From positions 4,030,001 to 4,094,000 of the forward strand of contig CAUJLY010000002.1 of assembly GCA_963281155.1 (NCBI GenBank): a stretch of 64,000 bases of DNA, read 5' to 3'. Of this stretch, positions 33,380 through 45,513 are shown piece by piece (position 1 is the first letter of the stretch; every line of letters starts with the position of its first letter). Source of the DNA: Rhabditophanes sp. KR3021 (taxonomy: Eukaryota > Nematoda > Chromadorea > Rhabditida > Alloionematidae). The notes under the pieces were generated by a model. The model was not told where the DNA came from and searched no databases. It worked only from the letters and a program-made list of their open reading frames with translations. A program made the position numbers and the translations under genes.

Positions 33380-35139
33380 TGAATTAAATGAGATCAGAAA
33401 ATGTATCCCTTCAGAGAGCTTCTTTTGTTGTAAAAAAAGAACACACCAATTATAAATTGCGATTATAAATTTTGATAATAAATTTTGGCAAAGCTGGTGA
33501 AAGATGTAAAAGACGATGACATCAAAAAAAATAGTTAAAAAATTGTTGATGGATATGGTCTGAAGATATGGAGTGTGTTTTTAGTTGTTTTCACCAAATA
33601 TGTCAATTTTGATTTGATTTTTTCTATATTTATTTGGAAAATATATCTCCGGATGATTAATTGTCGTAAATGAGATCTCGTATCGGGCAAGAGTATAGTA
33701 TTGAAAAAATGTAAAATATACCAAATTATATCAAATTAAGAATAATAAAAAAACGAAGACAGGCTTTTTAACATATTTCACATTGATCATTTAATTAATT
33801 AAATGTTTTGGATAGTAATCTATGATATAATCACAAACTTTGTGACCGATCTCCATCCGCTTATTTTATTGAACCGTGTATCAATTTTGTTTGCAAATAT
33901 TCAATAAGTTTCCGCCAACTAATTATTGTTATTTACTAAATATGATTGACGGTTAAAATATTGTCATTATAATTCTTGTTATTTATAAATAATTACTTTT
34001 AATGCTAGGCATTTCCGTTTACTTAGACATAACAAATTCGACCACTAAATAAATAAAGTCTCATAAATTATTAAAATGTCACTACTTCAAAAGATGATCT
34101 ATTATAGTGATAAGATTTGTAGAAGATCAAGTCCAATCTCATTAATGTTATTAATTGCAATTAAATTTTATAATTGTAAATTAAAATAAAATAATCTTTG
34201 ACAGTCATTAAAACCTCACTGTCGCCTAACAAATTCAACTCTCCACAGTCAACAAAGGTAATTTTATATTATTTCGCAACGATTTGAATTCTTCACAACT
34301 TTTATTATTTTGCCCCGATTTAATTTCTTCATAATTAACCAAAATTGTATTATTTTTTAATAATTAAATTCTTGACAATCAACAAAAGACAAGAATTTTA
34401 AGATTTTTTGTAATCTTTTATTATTTAGTTTTCTTACGATCAACAAAATGCAAAGCACTATTGTTTTACATCATCTTGTCATCAATATATGAGAAAATAA
34501 TAAGAAATATTTATCTTTGCTGAAAGAACATTTATTTATTTTTAGTCAAACATCAAAGTTAAGTTGAAGAATTGGCGTTACGTGGGATGAATATTTTTCT
34601 TACCGTGCTAATGTTGTGTAATTATTGTCAAGAATGATATGAAAACGGAACTAAAATCAGTATGTGAGGCCATATAAGATAATTAAAGATAACCAGGTAC
34701 CGACCTTGAATGTTTTGAAATCTCTAATGTTAAGCGAATGTTATTATTTCAAATATTTGTAGTTTACCCCTTTTTTACAATCATAACAACCTTGATTTTT
34801 AATAATTTTTGATTAAGTTCTTTTAAAATAGGTAGTAAATTTAAATAACTACAAATCATACATATATAGATTATCTACAAACCATACAAATATATTAAAC
34901 GCTGAATATTAATTCAATTGAGCGTCAAACTATTACAAATTTGGCTTACTAATTATATCCATTTCTTAACTATTCAAAAATTAAATTATTCAATATTACA
35001 AACTTTACTTATTATTTATTACAGTTTTGGCTTGTTCTATTCTGACTTGTTCGTATGAATTTGACTTGTTCATATTAATTTAGCCTATTCATATTATAGC
35101 TTTTGACTTCTAAATATTACAACTTTGACTTATCAATTA

Positions 35140-35320
35140 TTAGATTTCTGATTTATTAATTATATATCGTTAACTCATTAAGCTCTAATTATTAATGATA
35201 TATTTTCAATTTCTTAAACTCTAATTATTAATTATGTATTTTTAATTTTTCAATTGTAATTATTAATGATGTATTTTTAATTTTTAAATTGTAATTATTC
35301 AGGTTGTATCCCTAACTTTT
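35140..35320 (+). repeat. Degenerate tandem repeat, unit about 45 bp
   Basis: About four recurrences of TAATTATTAATGATGTATTT followed by TTAATTTTTCAAACTC-like sequence, with many substitutions. Very A+T-rich, so part of the likeness may be compositional. Confidence 0.5.
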
Positions 35321-35932
35321 AAAACTGTAATGAATTCGTCAAATATTGTAATATTAAGGAGTAATTAATTGAGTGATTCAGTATAGATTAATTAAAGTTG
35401 TTAATAATTTGTAATATATAATATGCTTCCCCCGTTTTTTACAAATCTTAACTTACATTTTTGGTATAACAAAAACTGATAATAATGGCTTGGTCTTTTA
35501 AATAGATACAATGCCATCTTTAAAAAAATCATACAACGCGCTTTTAAATTTGAAAAACAATATTTGATAGTGACAATGTGGACAATAAAATCAAATCCGT
35601 AAGGATAATCTTATATTAATTCAATGAACTGTCTAATTGAATACTGTATATTATTAAAGAACAATTTTATTCAAAATTAAGTTTAGATACGAATGTCAAA
35701 AAATTGTAAAGTTGGTTTATGTTTGTAGATGTAATATATGTATAGATTAATGAAGAATTCATTACGTCATGGTAAAATATATATCTACTTGACGAACCAC
35801 ACGTTTTTAATTTATTAAAAAAATTGAACTTGTCTTTTTTGGTACGAAATTTTAGATATTAGAGTGATGCATCATCTTTCAAATTTGCGGGATGAGACAA
35901 TTCATCAACTAGAGCCCTGTTTAATTTTGAAT

Positions 35933-35990
35933 TGACGTCAAACTTCCTTTCCCGGTGAAATTAACCGGTCATCTTTTTATTACTCATGAT
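35933..35990 (+). repeat. CCGGTGA hairpin, copy H8 (partial, intergenic)
   Basis: The core TTTCCCGGTGAAATTAACCG forms a short hairpin, CCGGT / ACCGG with a 7-nt loop, preceded by TTCCTTT as in H6. Convincing outer arms were not found, so this is a solitary or eroded member outside the two introns that hold the others. Confidence 0.4.
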
Positions 35991-38494
35991 TATTAATTTA
36001 TCCTATATATCAGTTCATCCCTTGTTTTCAATTACCTTATAAAAATAAATAATAAGGATAAACAGTTTGTATAAAGTTTGAAATTATACGTTGACCTTAC
36101 TTGCACTATTAATAAATATTGTCACGTCTGATTAGTCATATCACATATTGCTCTATATTGAAACTTGATTTTATATATTTTTGGACGTTAGATTTTAATA
36201 TTAGAAAGTGATTTATGATATATTGAATTGGTTTACTTTAAATATATGTAAAATGGGCAAAATATGATGTTGGCTAAAGAGAAATCTGTTTAAGCCTTGA
36301 AAATATATGTGTTATCAAGATTGATTAATCATATGAGAGAAAAGTTACTGAAAATGTTTGAATAATATAAAATTATTTACCAAGCTTTAAAAAAGTTGGA
36401 AAACAAAAAATGTTAACAATAGTAATTTTATTGATGTGACTACGATTCTTATCATTATATTCACGAGAATGGTTCCTACTGATTCTTACAAGTGCAGCTT
36501 TTTCAATGCAATATCCGGTTAATTGCAATTATTCATAAATATTATTAACGTCTATGATCTCCGATTTTTAAATATAAAAATAAGTAACTTAAACAAGGCC
36601 CTTTCCACCTTGCCTTTTCCTGTTTTTTAGATTTTAGATGAATTTGTAGTTAAAGACTTCAAAACATATTTTTGTATTCAGTTGAAGAAAATAATGTTTG
36701 ATTTACAAATTAAATATTTTTTCATATTCATGTTTTGTCAATGGAATGTTTTTCATATTCATATGTTGAGCATCGAATATTTGTGATATTCATAATTTAT
36801 GAGAGATAGTATCTATAGCCAATTCTGATAACTTTATTTAGGTTTTATCCATTTCAGTCGTTTATTTTACTCATTTTTTGCCCCCTTCTAAGTATTCGTG
36901 CATTTTTCGGTATAGAAAAGTTCAGAAATACATATAATTATTCATCATAATTGAATTTGCTTTTTTATTCTTAATGCGATTTTATAAGAGTTTTAAGAAA
37001 TGCACAGGCGGCACCTTTTTATAGTCAGAATCAAAAATAGATTTCCAGACTGATTACATAACACCCTTATTTTTTTAATGTAAAAACGTATGGCATTCGA
37101 ATTCCCATTTCGAGATAGAAATAGAAAATTACGCCAACGTTAAATTAAATTTACTCTATCGCTTTACACATCTAGAACTCCCAAAATACTATGCCAAGAG
37201 CTGAGCCATTTTATAGTCCTACAAAATGTTTCATTTCTATTTTTATTCCGGGTGTCAATTCATGCATATTAAATGTACTTCGCGTTTTTCGGAGTATCAC
37301 CGACCGAGGTGACCATTTTGATAACATTAAAACACGTCATTTTTTGGCACTTGTGTATAAAAAATTAATGAACATTATATCCTTCATTGCTAGTGTTAAT
37401 TATGTGTCATATGGTTTTTGTATCTATCTATTATCTCTCACCCCAAAATTCCCAAATAATTAGGTTTGAAAGGCTGTCACAATAATATAATAGTTAAGAA
37501 TTATGATAACTAAACATTTTAAAGAGACCTCGGAATATAATCATGCGGATCGTATATTACAAATGATTTATGTCACATAATTTTGAACAATCTTTGTTCA
37601 TAACTTGCTAAAAATTGTATAATTTGGCTAATTTTTCCTAATTTACTTTAAACTAAATACCCTTCATTTAAATAGTTTAATACTTCAACAATTGAATAAA
37701 AAATAATTTACAGTAACGCCGTTTAAAGCTTTGTCTCCTTGCAAAATTAGTGAATACCAATTAATGGTGTACTTTGATTTTAAGATTTAAATTTGTAGTT
37801 GACACTTTAATGGGCAAAATCTACTTATCGTTTTAGATATATTTAAGAGATAAGCTCTTCGGAAATTTAATTAAAATATCCATTTCTTACCTAATCACTC
37901 TATTAGTATAAGACATCATTTTCAATAAAAATAGTAGTTTGTTGAGGAATCTTGGACGGTTTCTTCCATTTAAATAAATTCAATATCAATCACATTTTTT
38001 TTACACATTTCTAATTGCATCAAAGGGGTACATTATTTACATCACTTTGTTTAGTATGGCAGAAATAATCTTATCATGTCATATAATGTACTACCGCTTA
38101 TAAAAATGTTCGTATAATCACGTTAAAGATTTGATTGTACTAAGTATTTCAAAATTAATTGCGGTGCTGAATAAGCCTTTTCAATAGTTTAAACTTAGTC
38201 TTTTTGTTAATGTTGCGTAATAATTTACCGACTACGTTCTATCCTATCTTCAATCATAGTCATTGTTCCATGGGAGCGCCTACTTCTTATACATTGCGAA
38301 ATAATAATGCGATATGTGTATAAAGTGATTTCAGTAAGAGTAGTATTAATAATTTCTTTTAGGCAAAATCATTCCAATACATTCTCTATATTTAGAAGAT
38401 AAGGATATCTCCGCCTATTTTCAAAGCTTCAAGTTTCAAGTCGCCCCTTAAATATCTGCAATTTTACTTACATTTATCAGTGTTAAATTTTATC

Positions 38495-38991
38495 ATGTTT
38501 CTAACAGTTAAGAAAAATTCATTCTCGCAAATGTTGTTCGCAATCTTGGTAGTTCTCTCCTTGGCACTAGTAGGTGTCGCCAACGAAAGAAAAAAATTCG
38601 TACCACCAGGCATGCATGAAGATATGTTTCCGGTAAGTTGTATTACTAAGTAAACTTTGTCGCTAACCTTATAATCTACTTTAAACACGTCTGTTAACAC
38701 TCATTGCATTTTAGGAAGCCGTATTTGATCAATCCTCGCCTTACTGCACGGCTCTCAGGCAATATTACCAATTCCACCCATTTTTAATAATATTTTTGTT
38801 TCAGAGATCCTTGCGGGTTTTACAGCTTTTCCTTAGGTGCCAGTCAACCAATGAAATGGGTGAAATCGTGGTGCAGATGTGATTCAAGACATGAATGTGT
38901 TTACGACAAAACTGATTTAAAGATGAGAGTTTACAGACAAATTTGCGTCTCCAAGACGGATGTCAGAAGAAGCGAAGACTTATTCAACTAA
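38495..38991 (+). CDS. Small secreted cysteine-rich peptide
   Basis: CDS join(38495..38632,38715..38758,38805..38991), 122 residues, assembled from exons too short to stand out alone. The signal peptide MLFAILVVLSLALVGVAN lies at residues 13-30, after a short N-terminal extension; a start at this inner methionine is equally plausible. The mature part has six cysteines: one in SPYCTAL, one in DPCGFYSF, two in SWCRCD, one in ECVYD and one in QICVSK, enough for three disulphides. Phases close only if intron 2 (38759-38804) is a GC-AG intron (CAG|GCAATA...TTTCAG). Reading through that intron gives an early stop. No family is recognised. The pattern WCRC...CVYD...IC looks like a small folded effector or signalling peptide. 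Confidence 0.7.
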
Positions 38992-39209
38992 AGTTACCCC
39001 CAAATCAAAAAGACTGCTAAATACTATTATACAATTTTGATCTCACTCATTTACACAACACTGACAATTATTTAAGCAAAGGGATTGGGCTGCAATTAAA
39101 ATAATTTAAGATAATATATTTTTTAAAAACACATTTATTTTTGTTTATTGAAGTGCGATAAAGTTTAGCAACAATTTTCATGTCTTAAGATGGTTAAATA
39201 AATAAATGT

Positions 39210-40269
39210 TTACTTGAATATATATCTTCCATCTCGGCTTTGCTTTCTCCACATGTAATTCTTTGAGACAGATTGAGAGAAATCAACGTGTATGCGACGA
39301 TCATCTATGATTACATTGTCCATCTTCGAATAAGCAGCTTCACACTCTTTGTCACTTTCGAAGGCTATAAAAGCGTATTGTAGAGATTCTCCTCTTTTTT
39401 TATCCCTCACAACTTCACAATCTATTATAGTGCCAAATCTTGAGAAAATAATCCGGAGATCATCGTCATTTGTTACTGGATTTAATTTACATATAAATAA
39501 CACATTATCCGGTGGCTTTTCATTTGCATCATGTAAGTCGCCAATTAATTCCAGCATCTCAGCTGCAGTCTTGACATCCATTTTTTCATTCTCTAACTCC
39601 ATCTCTTTTTCATCAATTTGGTCTTCCTCGTCAATTTCTTCATCAATAGGGATTTTATCGGTTTTTAAGAAGTCCATTGTAGGTATTGGTTCTGGCCGTA
39701 TCACTAATCCTTTGGGGTCTTTAAAAGGATCGTCTAAGATAATAGTGTGTGCGATTCTAATATCTTGCAATGGAATGTTTGTTTTTTTGGCACAAACGGT
39801 TGCGTTTAATTTTTCCAGTGTACCCAAACCTTCAACTACATGCCCAAACACACAATGCTTATTATCCAAATAATCCAAGTTGTCTGCGAGTGTAAAGTAA
39901 AATTGGCTTCCAATCATGTCGTTCCCTCCATTGATAAAAGATATTGTGCCTTTGCGCAAATGACGTAACTTAGGGAACATTTCCATTCCCATAAATTGAG
40001 ACTCATTTTTGTTTACAACGTTGTCGATACATGTCCCCCCTTTGCCGTCATTTCCAGGATCTCCGGTTTGTGCGATGAAATTGTTCTAAAATATGAACTT
40101 TATGAATTAAGAGAGGTAAAAATAAACCTACTTGAATCGAGAAAAATTGACAGTGATTGTAGTAGTTAATTTTGCATAGCTTTACAAAGTTAAAACAACT
40201 TTTGGGTCTCTCTTTCACAAATAAATCGACGACAATGTCGCCAACTGTTGTTTCGATCAAAACAGACAT
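39210..40269 (-). CDS. PPIL4: PPIL4-type cyclophilin with RNA-binding domain
   Basis: CDS complement(join(39210..40085,40132..40269)), 337 residues. The cyclophilin domain starts [18 protein letters not shown] and continues with [17 protein letters not shown] linker is rich in Glu/Asp ([20 protein letters not shown]). The RRM is near residues 240-318, with RNP2-like [10 protein letters not shown] and RNP1-like QYAFIAFES. This order is diagnostic for PPIL4, a spliceosome-associated nuclear protein. The canonical catalytic arginine is not evident: the usual FHR is replaced by FFS in QFFSIQNNF, as in other PPIL4 proteins that lack strong isomerase activity. The shorter C-terminus lacks the long basic tail of the human protein. 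It is divergent from the TRAPPC12-like gene, with starts 225 bp apart. Confidence 0.93.
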
Positions 40270-40493
40270 CGAAGCTAGTAATAATTAAGTAATTATTATT
40301 TAAGTTGTAGTATGATGTCAACTATCAAAAACAAACTAAGATGTGCAATAATTGTATAAATCGTAGTTTGATGGCAACTAACAAAACAAATTCAAATTGA
40401 ACATGCGAATGGTCTTGAAATGGCTTTGGAAGTTCGTTACTTGGGAATGTAAATGATTCTAATAAATATTTATCAATAGGTTCCCAAAATATT
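40270..40493. promoter_or_regulatory. Shared promoter region of PPIL4 and the TRAPPC12-like gene
   Basis: Only 224 bp separate the two divergent start codons, so a bidirectional promoter is inferred. The partial repeat AAACAAA...TTTGATGGCAACTAACAAA / GTATGATGTCAACTATCAAA (about 40308-40388) occurs twice. A TTTATCAATAG acceptor-like site precedes the plus-strand ATG. Confidence 0.45.
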
Positions 40494-41752
40494 GTGATGG
40501 GTGATTTTTCTGCAAAAAGGCACTTGTTTTTGTGGCATTATTCAAAGAGATATTTGACTTATCTCTCAGAAAATGGAAATTCAAATAAATCTAAAGTTGT
40601 TTACACAAGGCCCATTATTAAAGCGGATCATCTATTAGCAGATACAATTAATGAAGCCAGTATCAAAATACTGGATCGCCCTATTGTCCGTCCTACTGTT
40701 TCAGATGATTTAGAAGGTGTTTTGGAATTAATTGTATGTTTAAATCACTTATTATTATTTTTCTCTATTTTTAGAAAGGATCTTACATGCGTGCAGCTTC
40801 AAATTTGACTTTGACCCTTTTGACAAAATTAAGTAAAGGAGAAAATGCACGACAGAACTCTTTTGAATCTTTAGAATTGTGGAGTATACGATTTCAGTTG
40901 CTGATGGGCTTGAAATTATATGATATGCTCATAAATGAACTCGAATCTTTTGATGAGTTGGATGCTCCTGACTTGTATTGCCAATTCTATGACAAATTCG
41001 ATGGAGATAAGTATAAAGATTGTACAATTGTTCCTTTTTCTTTAAGATTAATTCATGCAGAAGCTTTGCGTTTTTCTTCTACACCATGGAATTGCATCCC
41101 ACGCATAGAAAGATTAGAAAGTAATATAGAATTATTAATTTGCAAGATGATTAAGGAAACGATGCCTGCTATCCAAATCGAAGATTGGAAAAAACGATTA
41201 GAGTGTGTTCACTTGATGAAAGCGAGAACGTTATACTTTTTGAAACAAACAACTCAATCTTCTTCTCTGTACAACAAGATAGTTAATGAAACTAAAGATG
41301 ACAAATTTAAAAGGCAATTGCTTGAAATGTTGACAAGATTGTCAATTAGTTGTGGTGATGAACAGGCTATGGAAAAGTTTTTCAAGGAGTTGAACTCGCA
41401 ATCCAATGTCAACCAATACTATTTCCATAAATGCTTACGTGCTGTTTTCCATGGCAATTATTTAAATGCACAAGAGCAGCTTCAGAACCTAGTTCACATT
41501 GATGTCACTGAGCCGAGTTTCGTCAACAACTTAGCGGTTGCTCATCTTTATAACGGTAATCCTAACGAGGGAAATGAATTATTAAAAAAATACAAAGAGA
41601 TTCCGCCGGAAGTTATATTCACAAACGTATATACTTTGTCAGAATTAATCACCGACAAGGCAGTGTACATACAAAACAAGATGTTCGCCAAGTTTGCTGA
41701 TAAACTCGGGGACGGGAGCAATGCCAAAGATATTAAAATTCTATATGATTAA
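40494..41752 (+). CDS. TRAPPC12-like tetratricopeptide protein
   Basis: CDS join(40494..40733,40775..41752), 405 residues. The C-terminal two-thirds match the helical-repeat region of TRAPPC12 (TTC15), a subunit of TRAPP III acting in ER-to-Golgi and autophagy traffic: LELWSIRFQLLMGLKLYDML, helical pairs around HKCLRAVFHGNYLNAQEQLQ, NNLAVAHLYNG and the end FTNVYTLSELITDKA. Human TRAPPC12 is nearly twice as long, with a disordered N-terminus that is absent here. The divergent neighbour leaves little room for missing exons. The second methionine (40497) is an equal start candidate. Intron 1 is 41 bp. Confidence 0.8.
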
Positions 41753-42294
41753 AATATAAAAATATCAATTAACGTTTTATTAAAATTCAACAATACTAAA
41801 ACATATAAATTCTTTAAAGTTATCATTATTTAAAAGCATTAAGGTAAAATGAATTGCACACAAATGATGACTTCTTTAAAGTCTTATACAATGATGTTGT
41901 AAGTAGAAATTAAAGATTTAGTCACTGTGTTTAGATTCTGTTTAAAATCGAAATTACCAAGCACAATTATAGCTTTTCATTTCTTTTAACATAATTTTTA
42001 ATCTTTAACTTCAAAAATTGGACCATGTATAATAACTCCTCAAATAACTTCTTTTGGAGAAATTACATGGTCAATCGCTCACGCCGAACCTTTGTATGTG
42101 GATCGTTTGCTAAATAGGTACCAGCTTCGGAGATAAATTTGTTCGTATTATGGTCAAATAAATAATATTCAAAAGTTTTATTTAAATAAAATGTCAAATT
42201 AAAAAGAGTACCAAATACATAGACATTACCGTCTCACCAAATTAAAATATTGTCATTAAGGCATAAGAGAATGAACATCTTCAAGAAGACAAAC
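41753..42294. other. Convergent 3-prime flanks
   Basis: 3-prime ends of the TRAPPC12-like gene and NUP153 face each other. A+T-rich UTR-like sequence. An inverted near-repeat CCATGTATAATAACTCCTC...GAAATTACATGGTC occurs near 42023-42072. No gene seen. Confidence 0.5.
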
Positions 42295-45200
42295 TTAAAC
42301 TTTACGGTTTTTGGCACGTCTAGCTGTAGCAATCTTGCGTGAAGTTAATGGTGATGGAGCAACACCAGTGTGTGGGGAATTGCCGGTGCTAGCACCTGAT
42401 ACAAATTGAAAGTTGCTAGTATTAGCTGCGCCAAAGTTGAATTGACTTGGAATATTCATATTAAATTGAAGCGGCTGAGCAACTGGCGCTGGGGCAAAAG
42501 ACGATCCATGATTATCGAACATACTGTTAGGAGCAGCCGCACTTGAAAAGTTGAAACCTACGTTCCCTTGGGGCTGACTTGAAGAGGTGAAAGTATTGTT
42601 AGTAGAAGCATTCCCATTAAGGTTAAAAGAATTTCCGGTAGTAGGGTTAATGCTTGTGTTTCCAGAAGTAAAGTTGAAACTACTGGATTTGGTTAGCGTT
42701 GCTGATGGTGCTGCAAATCCATTTCCAAAAATATTTGGTTTGGCAAAAGAAACTGATGTGGGGATAGCAGAGTTGGTTGGAGCAAGACTTCCAAAAAGAC
42801 TCTTTTGACCTTCACTTTCAGCAACTGCACTACCAAAGATACTTGTTTTAGTTGTAGTAGGCTGACTACCAAACGAAATTGGAGCTGGAGTTGTAGTAGG
42901 CTGACTACCGAACATACTGGAGGTAGTGCTTTGAGCAGGTTGACTACCAAAAATACTGGTTGCTCCCGTAGTTGTGCCGAAAAGTGTCTTTAGCGTTTCA
43001 GTACCATTTTCAACAGCAGGAGTCACACTACCAAACAAACTTTTAGGAGGAGTTGCAGTAGGTTGACTGCCGAACATGTTTGGAGCGGTAGGTGGTGTTG
43101 GAGTTGGTTGAATACAATTCTCCAGCTTATTTACTCCATTTCCAAAGATGCTCGTAGCTTGAGATGGATTGCCAAAAATACTTGACCCCATTGTTCCATT
43201 TCCAAAGTTGGCTGCTGAATTACCAAATACACTCTTTGAACCTTCGTTCGCAGCCTTGCCATTTTCTACAATCTCTGCAGCAGGAGTTGGAGTATTAAAA
43301 ATACTTTTAGCCGGAGCAGGAGCCTGAGTACTGGTATTGCCAAACATACCTGTAAAGGAAGTAGCAGGTTCAGTTGGTTTACTTCCAAAGAGACTCTTCG
43401 TTTCTGTTGCTGGAGCACCATTTTCAAATAAGCTTTTAGCTGGAGCTGATTCAGTTGGTTTGCCAAACAAAGAAGTAGCTCCCGTAGTTGAAGGGACACT
43501 TTGAGTTCCACCAAACAAGCTTGTTGCTGCAGATGAAGCATTTCCAGAAGTATTTACACCGAATGCAAATGTGGTATTAACTACAGAAGAAGCAAAGTTA
43601 TCTCCCTTCAATGTTTTAATTGCGGGAGCACTACTCAAAGACCCTCCTTCTCTTGGTGTTTCACAGCACACGCAGTTTTGAGCAGTGGCATCGTTTGGGA
43701 CCATGCAAGCTGAACAAGTCCATTTACTTAAACCTGGAGCAGCAGGAGGCTTAGAAGAAGTAACTCCGTTAGCAACAGGAGGCTGGACGATTGGCTTTTC
43801 AACAACCGGGACAGCTTTAGGGATATCTTTTGCAACTACTGGAGCTGTAGTTCCAAAAGTAAAGCCAGAATTAACTACAGGAGCGGCAAAGCTATCTCCT
43901 TTCAATACTTTTGCAGCAGAAGCACTACTCTTGACCTCTCCATCTTTTGGAGTTTCACAACAAACACATTTAGCAGAGGAGGCTTCATTAGGGACCATGC
44001 ATGTGGAACAATTCCACTTAGCAGTAGGAGGAACAGAAGTCGTACCAAAACTAAATCCATTATTAACAACAGGTGCCGCAAAAGTGTCCCCTTTCAATGA
44101 TTTTATTGGCGGAGCGCTTCCCTTTACTTCTCCTTCTTTTGGAGTTTCACAGCAGACGCATTTAGCGGAGGAGGCTTCATTTGGAACCATGCATGTAGAG
44201 CAATTCCACTTAGAAGTTGCATTCCCAAAAGTGATCCCAACAGCAGGTGCGGCAAAAGTATCTCCTTTCAATTGAGATGATACTTTAATTGTTGATTTCC
44301 CATCTTTTGGTGTTGCACAACATGGACACTTGGTAGCAGAAGCGTCATTTGAAACCATGCACGTGGGGCAACTCCATTTTGGAGCAGACTTAGTTACTTC
44401 TCTGACAGATAATGGTTCTTCGATTTTATTTTGACATCTGGCGCATAATGGCTCTCTAAGAACAGGCTGAGCAAATTTAAATGGAGCAGAGTCAAAGTTC
44501 TTGGCTTCCTTCACTTCAATAACAACTTTGGGTGTTTCCTTGACGAGTTCGGGGCTTTTGTTGGGAATGTCAATAGTAGGCTCAGGGCTTTTGTTGTCAG
44601 ATTCATTACTCATATCCATATCATCGTCAAAATTTCCACTAAACACATTTGATTTTTTAGCAGGCGCACTGGCATCTTTACTAATTTTGTCTATCATCTT
44701 CTCAGTTTCCTTTCTAGTGGTTGGAATTGGTCCAGCGTATTTGAGAGGCTTCTTCCAGACACTCGCTGCTCCTTTACTATTTCTTGCAGCAAAAAAGTAA
44801 GCTCTCGTTGGTGTGAAGAGAGGCTTTCTTTCAACAGTAGGTCTATGGTTAAAAATACCGGTGATATCCCTGTTATCTAATAATTTTGACGAGTTGAAAG
44901 GCTAAAAAGTTAAAATTAATTTGAATGAGACTACTAAATAACTTACGGAAGTAGCGTGACGTTTGATTACTTCATTATACGTACTATTTGTGACAGATCT
45001 AGAAATGTTTCCAAATCTGTCCTCCAAAATGGATATCCTATTGTTAGTTTCCATAACACCAGGTGAAAATTCGTTAGAAGAAACTCTTCCATTTGGTCTT
45101 GGCGTATCAATATGACTATACCCTTCGCTTTCTTGCGTATCACTTGTCTTGGTAACTTTGACACCATTTTCCCTTGCATTCTCCTCGCCTGGAGAAACCA

Positions 45201-45513
45201 CTAAAGCTCTTTTACGCTAAAAAGTTATGTTAAAGAGAATTTAAATAATGATTAAACATACGTTGTAAGGATTAAGAACACCTTTGTAGTTTTTGATGGC
45301 TGAACTTGCAGTGGTAGATGTAATGTTCACAAGCTTGTTGGTCTTGGGAGTTAAATAATTAAAGTTTCGCCTGGTTTCTGATACCTCCATAGAAGTTTCC
45401 CTGCCCGGAATACTACTAGCCGACGTATCCTCCATAGACAAGTCACCTTTTTTAGTTGTGACCAAACTAATCAAAGAATCGAACCAACCGCTGGAATTAG
45501 GCTTACTTTCCAT
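42295..45513 (-). CDS. Nucleoporin NUP153-like (FG repeats and RanBP2 zinc fingers)
   Basis: CDS complement(join(42295..44901,44947..45216,45262..45513)), 1042 residues. The start MESKPNSSGWFDSLISLV is chosen over an upstream hydrophobic in-frame extension because NUP153 proteins start with such a short amphipathic segment. Four RanBP2-type zinc fingers (W-x-C-x2-C-x10-C-x2-C) lie near residues 350, 403, 470 and 565: KWSCPTCMVSNDASATKCPC, two nearly identical KWNCSTCMVPNEASSAKCVC, and KWTCSACMVPNDATAQNCVC. A long FG region follows, mostly SLFG/SIFG with GSQP spacers. The C-terminus is basic (RKIATARRAKNRKV), as in NUP153. This is the nuclear-basket nucleoporin that binds importins and Ran. 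In nematodes the counterpart is NPP-7. Confidence 0.92.

Larger units (their letters stand above)
33380..38494. other. Five-kilobase A+T-rich intergenic stretch
   Basis: No gene supported. It contains a degenerate tandem repeat (35140-35320), loose repeats of AATTCTTCACAA / TTATTATTTTG sequence (34200-34460), and an isolated partial member of the CCGGTGA hairpin family near 35951. Short open frames such as 37191-37463 lack family features. The size of the gap suggests regulatory DNA or a diverged gene I cannot see. Confidence 0.5.

Noticed and set aside
37191..37463. 90-codon open frame in the large intergenic gap
   Set aside because: No recognisable domain or signal, composition like the surrounding A+T-rich DNA.
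39349..39873. Plus-strand 174-codon open frame over PPIL4
   Set aside because: Serine-rich shadow of the PPIL4 coding strand.
43685..44275. Long plus-strand open frame over NUP153
   Set aside because: It is the mirror of the repetitive zinc-finger coding region and has no features of its own.
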